A stretch of DNA of 64,000 bases from Zygnema circumcarinatum. Lineage: Eukaryota; Streptophyta; Zygnematophyceae; Zygnematales; Zygnemataceae. The position numbers and the translations under genes are program-made. The stretch spans positions 4,065,995 through 4,129,994 of the forward strand of contig CM074808.1 of assembly GCA_037447605.1 (NCBI GenBank). The letters are read 5' to 3'. The notes under the pieces were generated by a model. That model saw nothing but the letters and a program-made list of their open reading frames with translations, made no database searches and had not been told where the DNA came from. Shown piece after piece: positions 23,454-37,251 of this stretch (position 1 is its first letter; each line of letters opens with the position of its first letter).

Positions 23454-26400
23454 ATGGATGACCTTGTCTCTCTTTCTGAAACCATTCAGAAGGCGTCCAC
23501 CATTCTTGCTGATGGCATCCCGGGGGAAGAATCCCAGGGTCCTTCGACCTCTCTGCAGGTTCTAGTACTTGGAACATTGGTAAGTACTAGGCGTTATTCC
23601 AAGGATCTCTTCGGGCGTGTCTGAGAAGACTATTTTGTTCTTTAACGCGGGCAAAAGATGCTTCTCGGAGCTGATCCGTTACGATCATGGTTCTCAGTTT
23701 CGTTTCAAGCAGATTCTTGCCCTAATGTATCTGTACTATTTAACGATTCGATGTATTTGCATAAAATTCACTGTACGCAGGCTCGCTACACTTATACATG
23801 TGTAACCGTCGTATTTTTTTTACTCTGCAGGGAGCTGGGAAATCAGCAGTGCTCAACACTTTGATTGGGCACCCCGTCTTGGTAGGTTCCCCTTTGCTCT
23901 TGCCTATGTACTTTCTTTAGGTTGAATCAATTCCATGGATCTGTTTCATTTCGAAGGAAGGTTACCATTTCTACAGCTTAAAGTACCAAATTTACTCGTA
24001 TCTGTGTAAATGTGACGATTTAAAATTGCGTGCGAGAAGGAGGTTGACTTGTAGTGATCATTCAAATCCTTGTTGGCATGCAGCCAACAGCGGAAGGAGG
24101 GGCTACACGATTTCCGCTGATCATTGATATTGAGCGGAACAAGCATATAGCAGGGGACGGAGTACGTGGGAAAATGGGGTCAAACATGAACCTGCAGTCT
24201 GCTGGTGAGGGGATGATAGTTTATTCTTGCGAGGCCACACATATTTGAAGCTATCCTGCGGTTTGAAACTACGCTCTGATGTAAGGAAAGGAGCCTTGAA
24301 CCTCATTGCGGAATGCACGTCTGGAATGGGGCCTCTGGGTGACAGTGGAAATCAGGAAGGTGGTTCAATCTGACATGAAACGATGGCTTTCCTCCAGAAA
24401 TCAAGAGGATCAGCAGAGGCATTTGATCATCCAGTCAAGTTCAGGTGAGTTTTAGATCTCGCATTCAGTCAACTTCAGCAGGTGTAATCTGCACACTTCA
24501 TAGCTAATGCTACCTGACAGTCTACATCCTCATACAGTGTAGTAAAAAAAAAAATCTTGGGCATAAGTGCCAGGTAGTGGTAGAAGCCTTGGTGTTTTAA
24601 ACTGTCTGACTGCGCCAGTTTTTGCCTTAATTTTTGAGTTTTTTTTCACCTCATTGTCTTTGTGCATGACGGCAGCTCCTCCCTTGCGGCTCATTGATCT
24701 TCCGGGGCTAGAGTCGAGGGCTTCAGATCTCGATAACATGGTAAATGATTAATCTTGCCGCAATGGTCTAGCAAGGTGCTCAACGGTGTATTACATGACA
24801 AATTTTAATTCTTCGTCATGCACTGATGGTTTGAGGATTAGACATTGCTTACATTCAAATGAATGTAAACTGAAGGTTTTGCGGCTCTCTGCAGGTCCTA
24901 GACAATGCTGGGGGAGATGTTATTCTGCTTGTCGTTCTTCCAGCGACAGGAGCAAAGGAAGCCTCTGCAGCCAGAGTTCTGAAGATGGCGCAGGATTTGG
25001 ATCACGAAGGTGCCTGTTGTTCATCATTTGAAGTGGCATTTCAAGCAGATATAGGGGTAGCTAGTCAAGGCTTCCATGGTGGAGAAAGAACTAGGTCTGC
25101 TGGATGCATCTAGTGCAGAGGTTGTTCACGCAGTCTTACCTCAGGAAAGTTTTCTATTTGTATCTGGAGGTGCCGCATGTTTCTGCCTGTGCTTTTGAAG
25201 TGCTGCACATCGCTAGCATAAATTGAAAATGACAATTTTCACTAGCTGTTGTTGTATTTTTTCCTTTCCTTTTGCCGCAGGATCAAGGACCCTTGGTGTG
25301 ATCACGAAGCTGGATCAAGTTTCTGACGATAAAGCAGCAATTTCTGCGGTCATAGAGTTGCTCACTGGTCAAGGCCCACCGACGACTCAGAATTTTCCCT
25401 GGGTGGCAGTAATTGGGCAGCCTCCAAATGATAAGGGAGTTGACCCTGTTTCTGATTACCTTAATGAAGGTTGGAAGTTGGAAACAGAGACTTTAGGGTC
25501 CATCCTTCGGGCAAATGGGGGTAAGGGTTTAGAGAGTACTCTTGGACGAGAAGGTCTCCTCCGGACATTGGCACGGCAACTCCGGAAGCGAATGAAGGAG
25601 CGGATACCAAAACTAATGAATGGGTGCGTCTATCATGCCTGGCATAAAAGGTCGGAGTCGATGTGAGGAACAAGTAGCAGTCAGCATGTGGAAGGACGAA
25701 TGTTGGGTTGCTAGGAAAGAATGGTAGAGGTTGGGATTTGTGAGTTCGGGCACACTTTTTGACTCGAGTAGAGAAGGAGCCTGTACACTCAGCAGCGGAG
25801 ATCAGACGTACTCAGGGGCTAATTTCAGAGAATTCATCATTCGCAGCTGGTGTTTATGGAATCTTTACTGCAAATGTTCATATGGCAGATTGGTTAATTC
25901 TTGTTATCATCTTGTCTATCTTGATCATCTTGCTATTCCATGGTCAAACTTTGAGCTATGTTTGGTAGGATTGTGTCCTCCCCTCGTAAGGATATTGCTG
26001 TCTCTCTATATCTCGTTAATTTCTTTCTCCGTTTTCTCTCTCCTATCAGATTGGAGTCAAGAACCCAAGAGGTGGAGGATGAATTGCTTCGACTGGGGGA
26101 CACAATTTTGTCCACAACAGAAGGCTCCCGAGCTGTGGCATTGGAGCTCTGTCGAAATTTCGATACTAAGTTTGTGGAGCATGTTGATGGGGGCGAGGTC
26201 TGATCTGATCCCTCCTTGTACTGCTCACTGGTCTGTGGGAGTGATTCAGAATGTGAGCGGCTGTCAGCAATTTTCTATCCGGTTGCTTGGCATTTTCCCT
26301 CACCATCACTGGGGGATGGTGACTGCAGGACGGAGGAGCGAAGATGGTGGAGAAGTTTGTTGGCTCGCTTCCTGGAAGATTCAGGGCTCTGCCACTCGAC

Positions 26401-29400
26401 CAGCTGTTTAGCATGGATAATGTTAAAAAGGTGCATCTTTTTTGCTGGCTAGAAAGGAGAACCTTTTTAACTTAAGAAACCTTCTTTTTTGTAAACGATG
26501 CTGGAATCCTTGTCAGTCGCTAGCTGAGATTTCGGTTATGTGAATGCTTATGTACGAAGTTAAGGAGGTGCCTCTCGGTACTTGCAGTGAAGGTGGCTAA
26601 ACCCTTAGAGAAGATTCCGAACCAATGGAGAAGCCCTTCACATGTCCTAAAGCTAAAGTTTTCTACAACACCTGGAATGTGATGCAATTTGGGAACAGGT
26701 GACTATGGAAGCTGATGGTTATCAACCTTATTTGACATCACCTGAGAAGGGCTTAAGGCTTCTTATCAAGCGTTCTCTTGACCTAGCGAAGCAACCTGGA
26801 CTTCAATGTGTGGATGAGGTGCAAACTTAAAACGCTTGACAGTTCAACTGCATGTGATCTTGTTAACCCTACAGAGTGTATGCTTGCTCGTTATGTCCGC
26901 CTTTTCTGCCTATTGCTTTTCACTGTAGCAGACTAAATTGTTAGTTATGTTTGCAACTGCTTGAAGGCATGCTCAGGTATTTCAGTTTAGCCCTCTGTTT
27001 TCTTTTGGGTTATGCAGCAGATTCTTCTTTGAAGTATGTATGAGCAGACTGAATGAGCTAAGCAGCATGTTTCAAACACCTGAACTTCATTTGTTGAGAG
27101 GCTGGCTTTGATGTCGAAATGGGATGGCTGCTATTTTTTTCTGTAAATATATGGTTTTTCCTATAGGAGTTTTTCCATGTTGTCTGATCACCTTTGATCT
27201 TTGTCTTGACGTTGGAGTCTAGTTCTTTGTGCTGTTACATCCAAGACTGAGAATCATTGCTACACTTCCGGAATTATTATGTTATTTTGTGCGGTAGTTC
27301 GTTTTAAATAGCCGCCAGAGAGTGACAGTATTTTGGACTCGTGGTGTCTGGGCAGGTGCACAAGATTTTGATGGATGTTGTTACTGCTGCTGGCAACACC
27401 GCTCCCTCTCTCATCAGATTTCCTCCACTTAAGCGTGAGGTAGGAATACGGATTCCTAGATGGACGAAACAGAGATGCAATATTATAAATTTAGCCGGTT
27501 ATGCAGTTTCAACTGCCAATCCTACTTGCCGGGTATGAGTGTTGAATTAGCAGATTATACACGCAGAGTTTACGCAGCTGCTCTAATAACAACTGGAATT
27601 GAAGTCATGACAAACCTCAACTTTGTCAGCTCACTGTTGGCCGAGAGGGAATGGTCCATGTGGTGTAGTTGATGGCTATCGCCTCCTCCACCTTGGAACA
27701 TTATCGAACTGAGGCAAGGACAATGGTTAACTCCCTTGTGGACATGGAGCGCGTCTTCATTCCTCCAGGGCACTTCATGGATGCCGCGGTTCGACGGTAC
27801 GTGTTTGGTGTGTTTGTTGCTACGCCAGCCATTCGTTGAAGCTGTTTAGTCCTTGGTGATGGCATAAGATTGAATTGTTTGGGTTTTGGTTTCAACTCCA
27901 TAACCCAAGTTGAGAGATTTACTCTCATACTACTCCAAGTCATGAGGAGTTCTCCTGCAGTTTGGCAGTCAAATGCTGCTCTTCAGGCTCACATTCTTCC
28001 AGATACTTTAGAGCATAGATATTAAGACAAGCATAGTGCATTTGATGTAGAGCAGCAGGATAGCAGTCTTGGACCACGGGCCGCTTGGCATCACCTCGAA
28101 TGCCTGGAAAACCGCAAATGTGATCACGAGTAAATGAGTTGCTTCTGTTATTTAATTTACATTAGGCGTTTGCAGAGGTCGGCGTTCGATTTTGGGTGCA
28201 TTTTAGGCTGATAACATTTCGGCTGTTTGATGGAGAGGTTATGATTGGTGGATGCTCGCTTTAGACCTTCCAGGAAAATCCTGCCGCTGATCTCCAAAGA
28301 GTTCTTCACCGCTCTTTCAGGTACGACAAGTTCAGAAGAGAGGATGAGCTTTCGAAGAAGCAGGCAGCTGGCCAACGAAGGACCTCATCAGATGTTGTAA
28401 GAACATTCTGCGACCGTCCTTGTCATTGACAATGTGGAAGTCGTCGTGCCACTGGAAGCCGGCAAGGCAATATCTGTGTGACTATGCGGAGAGACCATCA
28501 ATTGCAATTTCCACAGGGAAGGTGCTTTATTCTAGAATATGCTGTAGGCACTAGTTGATCCCAGTTGCCTATGCTGGATTGCAGTCAGCACCCAATGATG
28601 ATGCAAAGCAGCCAGGACGTATAACTCAGGCGATGAATAACTTGAGAGGGAAATCTGCTCCTCCGCCTCCTCCACCTCCACCCGCGCCTCCTCAAGAGCT
28701 TGCAGGTGACTTACATTGCCTCGGCTAGTTTTGGGACTTCTGAGAAAATGTTTAGCGATGTTCTTAGCCCTGGCTGCGTTGCTGACTTAAGTGAACTGCC
28801 GCGTCTCCTCTTTTGTAGTGTGCTGAATCCGTTAGTCTCATCATTTTCTAGGGGTTGGTCCGTGACATTAATTCCATTTGCTTGGTCTCCCTTAGATTTA
28901 ACTTTCTTACCTTCCAGAGTTGCAGGCATGGCCGTTCGAAAACGGTGTTCAAAATCGCACAGCAGCGATAATGCCCCTCCAAATTTTATATTAACATTGT
29001 GTTCTAGCCGCCTTTATTACTCTCTGAAACAGGGCGAGTGAGATGTGCTGTGCGTCTGAATCTATCATGCTCGCCTTGTTTCTTATGGATACTGTGTTGG
29101 TGTGAGGGTACGGGGCTCGCTCGCAGGGTTTTTATGGAAGGTGAGTTCCAAAGGAGGATGGAGCAAGCGCTGGTTTGCGCTCAGCGACAAGACTGCGCGA
29201 GTAAGTCTTCCAAGGCAATGTGCGACTTAACTACTCTCGCTGATAGCTTTGCAATCCATAGTTGCAAAACAGGTGGTGGAATGCAAAGAAGGTTGTCTTA
29301 TGTTTGTTATGGATGATGTTTTGGATGCAGCTATATTATGTAAAGAAACCGGATGAGAAGACCCCCCGGGGCGTGGTTCCTTTGGGGGTACAGCGCGACT

Positions 29401-31856
29401 CTCCCACCCGCCCTAACAACCCGCCCTTTCGACCTCCTGTTATTACACGTTTTTATGTATTTTTGTTGTCGTTACATTGTGAAGCAGATGTAGAGACGTG
29501 AGCTGAGAATTCTTTTGATTAGACAGCAATACTAAGATTTTTATTCTTTATTCAGCAGACCGGATTTATTTTGTTTTTTGTTTTTTTCTTTAACTGACGA
29601 GAAGGCTCTGCCCTTTGAGTCTTATTAGCGAGGTTTGTCTTTTTGGGAGGGCAGGAGTGTCTCATTGAAGACATCGTTTCCCCAGATGAATATCCGGCAA
29701 TTACTGGCACTTCCGACCCTTTAAGAGGAAGTAATCAACAGAATGCTGCCGCACTCCAGGGTTTAGTGTTTAAGATTAGCAACAAAGTTCCATACAAAAA
29801 TGTTGTGAAAGGTACGCATCAACCTGGCTCGGTCTCCTGGCCCAACGCCTAAGCCTCTGCCTCTGCCTCTGCCTTCTATTTTTTCCCCATCTAGCATCAA
29901 AGTCCTGGAATGGCTTTCTCCCTTACCATTTTGCTGAGAAAGTAGCGCCTCGGATCTTCTGAAATTCCATTGCTTGCAGTTCATCAAAACCTGATCTTGC
30001 GAGCTGAGAATATGACGGAGAAGCAGCTATGGGTCCTTCGAATGAAAGCTTTGACGAAGGTAGAGCAAGAAGACGCGAAGGAGGAGAAGAAAGAAGCGGC
30101 AAACGAAGCACCAGAGGCAGAGGCTTCAGCCAAGGATGAAGGAAACGGGCTCCCTCCCCCTGTCGGAAAGCCTTCAGGAGAAGGTTCTGCCGGGCCACCG
30201 GTGAGATATTGATTTCGTCGGACATCGTCTTCTTTCTGGTAGCCATGTTTTTGCATACTCGCTAACCCTTAAATCCCTATATCGAGCTCTAGTAGAGTTC
30301 TCAGCAGTGGGTAGGATGGGTCTGTTGACTGCAGGAGAAAGGAGCACTCCCAACCCGGCGGATAAATGATCCAGAAGAGGAGCTGAAGTACATGGCAACT
30401 GAAGTCCGGCATTACGTAGAAGTAGTTCTTTTGTCCCTATCAGCGAATATTCCGAAGGTATGGTTGCAAACGTATTGTAGTCAGTGAAGATGCAGATCAT
30501 GTGAGGTGATTTTTACCTGCCTGTGTGAAGGGAGAGTCGTTTGATGCCTGTCGGAAATGCCTTTGGGTGCAGGCCGTTGTGTTGACTCAGGTGGAGAGGG
30601 CAAAGGAGAACATGCTGACCAAACTCTATACTACTATCAGGTCTTCCAACTTGCACTCAGGACTATGGGACTTCGTGTGTCAGACAATTGTTTTTCGCCA
30701 TGGATTTTTAGGTTAACGAGTGGATGTTTGTATAAACGTAAATGGATTATTACAGGCTATACTTCGGTCATGGTTTTAGCATTTGGTGATGTGTGATGAA
30801 GTTGTTTTGTTTGGAAACCCACGGGATGGAGTAAGCATGTCTTAGAGATGGTTCTTTGTTTTACTACTGTTCTGCGATACTGCTTGAGAACATGACCATG
30901 TCAGGACGTTTTTTCACTCCCTTTGTTTTTGATTCTGCTGAACAAAAAATAGTCTAATTCAAAATCTAAATCGAAATTCTTACTTTTCCCGCTTCACTGC
31001 TGTGCACCTTTACAGTAAACTTACGAACGAGAAGATAGCGGAGCTTTTAGAGGAGGATCCGGATTCGAAAGGAAAACGAGAAAAGGCTCAGAAGCAGCAG
31101 GGAGCTCTGGCCAGCCTTAAGCGCCTCCTCAGCTTGCACGAGGCGCGAGCATCTGCAGAAGAAGCCAACGCAGGTGAGCGGAATTTTCATCTCAATGTTT
31201 CTGAAACAGACATGGAGGCTCTGCGCTTCACTTAAAATTGGCCCAGGACAGGCCCTTGTTGCCTTTCCATTACTTAACTTGGCATCAACAAACTATCGCT
31301 GTTGTGCTTCAGTCGAGGATTTCATAATGGAGCGAGTTCCCCATGTAGCTGAACGCTTTCAATTGCCCTGGCCTTATTGTGTGCTGACTGTCCATAATGT
31401 TTTGGGACTTTTCCAGCTCCATCGGTGAAAGAAAGCCCTCTAGTGGAGGACTGGCGAATCGCCTTTCAACAGGCAGGAGGGGGCAGGCGCTCCGCGGCTG
31501 ATGATGATGACGAGGCGCCTTCCCGAGTCTCACAATCAAGACGCGGGAGAGGAGGAGGGCCTCCAAGTGATCAGAGCTCCTCCGGCAGCTCTGCGGGGCA
31601 GGGAGGCCAAGCAGTGAGGCCTGTGCGGGAGGCCCCACCGCCCCCTCCCAGCAGCGTTCAGGCCAACGGCCCCACCATTACAAGGCAGGCCAGTCCCCTC
31701 CGGCAGACCAGCCCGAGCAGAGGAGTGCCAAATGGGCAGCCTGAGGCGCCTCCCCCTTCCCAGACCGGAGCTCCCATGGGAGCTCCCATGGTGCGCCGCC
31801 CCAATAGGCTGCCTCCCTCGGTTCCTGGAGGGGGTCCGGGCAGTCTCAGATTCTAA
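23454..31856 (+). CDS. DRP2: Dynamin-related protein 2 type GTPase with PH and GED domains
   Basis: Large GTPase for vesicle scission; plant DRP2 acts at the plasma membrane, trans-Golgi and cell plate. Twenty-two exons join in phase into 998 aa: 23454-23579, 23831-23881, 24084-24204, 24346-24444, 24676-24740, 24895-25009, 25281-25623, 26050-26197, 26329-26430, 26699-26818, 27356-27439, 27669-27796, 28321-28396, 28585-28705, 29127-29200, 29331-29387, 29655-29811, 29980-30200, 30335-30457, 30573-30640, 31016-31173 and 31417-31856. GTPase motifs are GAGKSAVLN (43-51), DLPG (140-143) and TKLD (201-204). A PH domain begins about 567 ([17 protein letters not shown]). The GED-like region spans about 737-852, and the tail (853-998) is Pro/Gln/Arg-rich, as in plant DRP2A/B. 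Domain order and length match DRP2 (about 910-920 aa in Arabidopsis). The exon 3-4 junction is least certain; it was chosen because it keeps phase and restores [14 protein letters not shown]. Confidence 0.93.
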
Positions 31857-33591
31857 GGCAGGGAGAGCCTCGGGTCTTATTGCGGACTGTGTACAGAATT
31901 GCGACGAGTACGGTGGTTGTCTTGGAAGGGGGTGGTGGAGTGCCTCCAGTTGGTTCCCAGGGGCTCATAGTGTCACAGCTCATCATTGCCTTGTTGATGT
32001 GGCAGCTAGTTGAAGACCGTCAATTTTTTGTAGCTGGAAATGTCCTCCTATTATTAGGTGAAAGATGTGCGACATAGATCCTTGGAAAATAAATGCAGAC
32101 GTTATTGCGTATACAGTACGTCGGGAAGGAGACTACTACACGTAAGTTAAGGGTTGTTCGAATGTGAAGTGCTTGTTTGAGTATGAATGTGTTCACATGC
32201 CCTGACATGGATGGGTGCTAAGTGTGCCATTTTTTAGTAACTTGTTCGTGCGACTTTGCGGGTATCAAAACCGACCTCCTGGGGACCTCTCTCAGGTCCC
32301 AGTAATGGACTCAGCATCTTGGATGAGCCAAGTGACAGTGGTTTCAACTGTAGCTTTTAGGATTCACGCAGGCAGAAGTCAAGCCTGCACCCATCAATCA
32401 TAAGCAAAGAATTGCCAGAATTTCTTTACATTTTGTTCTCTTTCCTGATTTGTGGGTTTTGCTTATGCCTGTATGTACTTTTCTTGTTGTATGCTAACCC
32501 TAGTATTTGTGTTGCATAAACAGCAAGCACAGAGTACAAATTTGTGACGGGGCTGTCGTTAAGGAAATGGTTCATTGTTACGTGTGTACGTACACGTAGT
32601 TGTCGTAATATATGCATTGACTTCCTTTCAGGGTTTAGTTTTATGCTGTGCCCAGGCATGGCTAGTAGATTGGTAGTCTTATCTTCCTATTCTTCAGTTC
32701 CAGCTTGCTGTGCGTCGCCACATCGCGCACTCTCCCCCTCCCTTCCATCCTCAGGGCTCTCCATTCATAGGACAAGAAGCAGAAGAGAATTCTCCACCTT
32801 TCACACTTTCAGCAAATTCGAACATCCCTTGAAGCTCGAACAGCCAATTGTTATGCAATTTTAGGATTCAAATTCGATTGCAAAATTGACTAGCGCATAA
32901 AAAATTTGTAAGCGCAAACCTCCGCAGTGACGACTTGTGTATATTCACAAATGCCTATGCAAGAAAGGCCATTGCGCTGCCCTATATGTCAGCCGCACAC
33001 TCTCTCTCAAGACTAGGATTATTTTTCACTTCGAAATCCGCTCATTTACTTTCTGTAATTGGCCAAGCTCAGAAGGATTTTCGTCATCATTGAGAAATGG
33101 ACTGTACAACAGATGCAGGCAGCATGGAGTCTGCCTCTAATCGGCCAGGAACTCTTGTCGCGCTCGTGCCAAAACTAAGTCCACCATGGAAACAAACTGG
33201 GGTTCCCGAGCCTGCAGCTCTGCCAAGGTCGTGGCTTCGTGCTCCTCCGCCTGCACGCCACAGAGGAGGGAACGGCTGGATGGAGCATCCATGGATGGAT
33301 AGATGCAGAATTTATCTATGGTGGAGACCTATGCATGGATGGATGGATAGATGGACAGCTATGGATGAATGTCGTCCTCGCCAGCCAGGAAAGGACATAT
33401 GACATGCTGCTTGGTAGCAAAGTGGAGAGAAAAGCGCGTAATGAAAGGAGGAGAGGAGGGAACCATACGAGCGTAAGTTAATTGCGTTGCATCTAGTCCG
33501 ACTAACAAAGGAACAACGAACAATATATTCCAAGAAAATTACACACAAGCGTGCACACACACAGACACACTGAGCGCTTCTCCAGGGTGAG
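31857..33591. other. Convergent intergenic region, DRP2 / tcdA
   Basis: 1.7 kb between two 3' ends. Apart from a GGAT/ATGG-rich minisatellite (about 33288-33371) nothing is recognisable. Confidence 0.6.
33288..33371. repeat. ATGGATGG-type minisatellite
   Basis: Tandem imperfect GGAT/ATGG units with an intervening spacer. No coding signal. Confidence 0.7.
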
Positions 33592-36500
33592 TTACAGCAT
33601 GGTCTTGGCATCAGTTGAACGCGAACTCACCTCCTGGAAAGTGAGAAGAACGAGATTGGTCACAGAGGGTGGTTGATTTTGATCCCACCTGCGCGTGCAA
33701 TGGGCACCTCAGTCTCCAATAGGAAGTAACGAGCATCTGCTGAGGTTTCTCATCAAATTGTTGACTCACCTTCGCTTCGACAAGCATCGGCCGTTATTTC
33801 ATATTTTTTTTGCACATCACTTCTCAAAGTTGACAAATATCTTGCGAGGAAATGAACTAGCAATGCTATAGCCAGAATGACCACATTGCATAACGCATAC
33901 TGGGCCACCCATTCATCTATGTCCGAGGCGCTAACTCGATGCGCCTCACCATGAAACAGCCTCAAAACAGCCTTGGGTGAATGTCATAACCGCACCGTGT
34001 GAGAGTCATTTGCCCAATAGAGCGCCACATGCCTCTGCCTGCATCCCTCGTCCTCTGATCCCTTGCACTCCGACCTCTCCACAACTCGCGAACTATATAC
34101 GCTACCTCCTCCACATCCACCTGCAGCAGCATTCAGCCCTATATATCAGTGGCTTTGCATCAAGAACAGAGAGCAATCAATGAAGTTCAGTTTGCAGAGA
34201 ACTTAATTCTACAAAGCGCACAAACAACCCAACCCACTATCAGACTCACCTCGACAGCTGCTGCAGACCCAAAAAGAGACTCCTCCCTTTCTATGAGCCG
34301 ACGATGCAGGAGTCCATAGTGCTCTACTCCTAGCTGTAGAACGGGCTCGCTGTTGACACGTAGACCAGCCAATTGGGTAACGACATGTGTCGCCATGGCC
34401 TGACCAAACATGGCAGGAATTGTGCCCAAAACAGGGATCACTCGCACACGGAACCCTGGCACCACCTGTCCTACCACCAATAGTCCCGCACTTTTTTGAA
34501 TAAGAAAAAGCCTACACCCTTAAAATTGATAACGAACTACTGCGACAAGGGCCATAACGCCTCTGCTGCATTCCGCATGACAGCGAGATTCAAATTGATC
34601 ATTGCGGCTCGCACGGCTACCAAATTTTCAATTAATTCTTCACCACAGCTCGTTGTGCATATCATGGCCAGTGCATGCTACAACATGCTGTTTTCGGGAC
34701 TTACAACAGATAGCTGTTGCGCAATGGCAGCGGCAGCATCGTACAAGACAAGACCCAATCATTTGAATTGCAGCCAGCCGACACAATACAACCAAAACAA
34801 ACAATGGTGTAGAAGGCACCTGATAGTCTAAAGGGTCGCTATCGGTCCCATTTGGGCCTTCAAAAGGAAGTAGTTTTACTTTGGGCTTTTCTGTGGAAAA
34901 CACCACTGGGACTCCTCCCTCAATCCCATGTTCCCTCCGCAACCGGTGCCGCACCTGCGGGGAGCAGATACCATACAGAACGCAACCTCACTTTCCAAGT
35001 CCACAAAACAAACAAATCTCACCATGTAGGCAATCAAATACTTCCACTCAAAGAGTAAAAAATGCAGGTAACTGCTTTACAACCAGCTCCATTGTCAGGG
35101 GTTGAAAACACACAGCATCGTGACTTCAAACATGGATAATCTCACCGCGCGTGAAAGAGGATCTACAGAAGACTCGCTGAGGTCTGCGATACGGATTCGT
35201 GTCGGATCTGCTCTGGCCCCCGCCCCTGTTGCACTCAGAACAGGCAGGCCTCTCCGCATGCATGCAGCAAGCAGGGCCACCTGCAGAAACAAAGAACACA
35301 ACAGTCCAGTTCAAGATAGCATCGTAGAGTAGAAGGTTCATTGATAGGGGAGTACTCGAACTGGAAGTGAAGTACATTTACAATTCATGGAGCTCACCTG
35401 CCAGCAACATGAGTGCAAGAACCTGCAAAGGAGCTCACCTTCGTGTCTATGTTATCAATGCAATCAAGCACATAGTCCGGACTTCCAGAAAGAATTTCTT
35501 CCTCCGTGGCAGCCTCGAACATTGTGACACGGGCATCCACTTCAGACTCGGGAAAAATCCGTGCAAAGTGCTTCTGTAAACAGAGAGCTTTTGGAGTGCC
35601 CACATCTGCGCGTGTCGCGACTGCATGTCGATTCAAAGAAGATAACGAAACCTGATCCAAATGAAAGAAACCAGCTGCGTTAGGAATTTGCGACGGATAA
35701 TCATCAATACATGTGGAACTAGAAAGGAGGAGAAAACATGGATGGAAACACTGAATGGGTAGACAGATCGCTTGCGAGCACCTACGAACATTGACCAATA
35801 ATCTCGGAAAATAAACATAATCTCGTTAAGCTTAGGTGCATTGTCTTCTCTGTCACATGAAGCTACCGGCAAATGGGCATGTCACTTCTTATACCGTGCC
35901 TAGTTCCTTATCGATTTATCATGGCAGACTGGCCTAGAAACCTTCAAAATCCTAGAGACTCTCAAAATCCAAAAAAAATGCTAGGGAAGATTTGAATACC
36001 TGATCAAAATCTATTAACCGAAGACGTCCCACGCCTGATCTAAGGAGCATCGCAGCAGCATGGCTGCCTACGCCACCAAGTCCCACGACAACCACAAAGG
36101 CTCTATAAACTCGAGATTGCCCTTCCTCCCCAAAAAACTGCAAATTCCTGCCCCGAAATTCATCCCGCTGATTTGATATGAGTAAGTCGAGAACCATCAT
36201 TCTCAAAAGTCGAAGAGTTCCCTGGCTAACAAGCGATCAATGGCCCGTAAGCTGGCGAAGTTATCCTGCTCAAAGCAGAAAAATGTAGAAGAAGCTTCTA
36301 TCCAAAATTGTTTTTCCAGAAAAAATTATCAGTATGGAATTGTATATGGGTACCTTGTGAACTGTTCACCGATAATGTCGTCTGGTTGTCCCGCCAGTGA
36401 CGAGGGAATGACCCCAAAAGTGGGTGAAGAAAGACTAGGCGACCTTCCAAAGGAGAAGCCTCCGTCAACAAAACCATTGACTTCCCCTGCAGGAAGCACA

Positions 36501-37251
36501 TTGGTTAGCAAGAAAGTACTATGCAGAAAACAGTTCTGACGACTGTGAAACTTGGAGAATGGGAGGAGGCGTCATTCCGCCCACGACACACATTCATTCC
36601 TCACTCTATCTGAGACAATCGCACCATTTTGGTCTCTTTCCCTCAATCACAGATGGAAGACGGAAGCTAAAAAAATTCAATGACCATGAAATCTGTCCAT
36701 TTATATAGAAAATAGGTCCATCAGTGGCAATACCTGGTTTTGAGATCCGAAATGGCGTTCCACCATTCGCATCTGGCATGGCCCACGCCTGACGTGTCGG
36801 AGTTGTAGGAGGAGAGCCTCCGAGAGCTATGGACCTCCAAGTCCTCCATTCTCTGTTCGAAACTTGTACAGTCATCAATTCGAAGACAAAGCAGGTACTC
36901 ACTTACCGCAAACAGCTTCAATTACATGCTATGTCAAGTGGCGTACAATGTTTGCAGGTTTCATGAAGCAGCTACACTTCGTTTAGACGATATCTTGCTC
37001 AAACCTCCGTGAATTTGCCAGGGACGAAAACATCGGATTTAAATCTAAAAGTGAAGTCTACTTCTGAAACAAACAACAAATCATTCTCAAGAAACGAGGA
37101 AAACGACGATATAGGGCATCCCATTAAGGTCGTACCTCCAGCTCCACTGTCTCCTTGGAGAAAACGCGTAACGCACAACAGCGAGAGCAAGGCATGAGCC
37201 AACTGCTACGCCTGCTGCGAAGACAGTCAGAGTTGAACGCCGAATGGACAT
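33592..37251 (-). CDS. tcdA: TcdA/CsdL-type tRNA threonylcarbamoyladenosine dehydratase, membrane-anchored
   Basis: An E1-like (ThiF/MoeB fold) enzyme that uses ATP to cyclise t6A37 of tRNA to ct6A. Ten exons join in phase into 510 aa: 37136-37251, 36734-36852, 36354-36486, 36000-36147, 35439-35651, 35146-35280, 34820-34954, 34250-34465, 33770-33971 and 33592-33707. An N-terminal hydrophobic helix (about 8-27) precedes a Ser/Pro/Gly-rich linker. The core has NLQFFGEEGQ, the nucleotide-binding VVVVGLGGVGSHAA (G145-G150), DFDQVSLSSLNRHA, DYVLDCIDNIDTK, SATGAGARADPTRI and PGFRVRVIPVLGTIPA. Yeast Tcd1/Tcd2 are mitochondrial outer-membrane proteins, so the N-terminal anchor fits that family; location here is inferred. 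The core exons are secure. The 3' end (33592-33971) is less so: the family segment before RWD is replaced by a hydrophobic stretch that may be intron. Confidence 0.9.

Noticed and set aside
24201-24250. DRP2 exon 4 starting at 24398 ([12 protein letters not shown])
   Set aside because: It looked attractive but breaks phase on both sides. The frame starting at 24346 runs without a stop into [14 protein letters not shown], matching plant DRP2.
29127-29140. 14-nt exon GFLWK in DRP2
   Set aside because: Reading through the putative donor gives a full PH-domain strand ([10 protein letters not shown]) and a better donor at 29201, so the exon is 74 nt.
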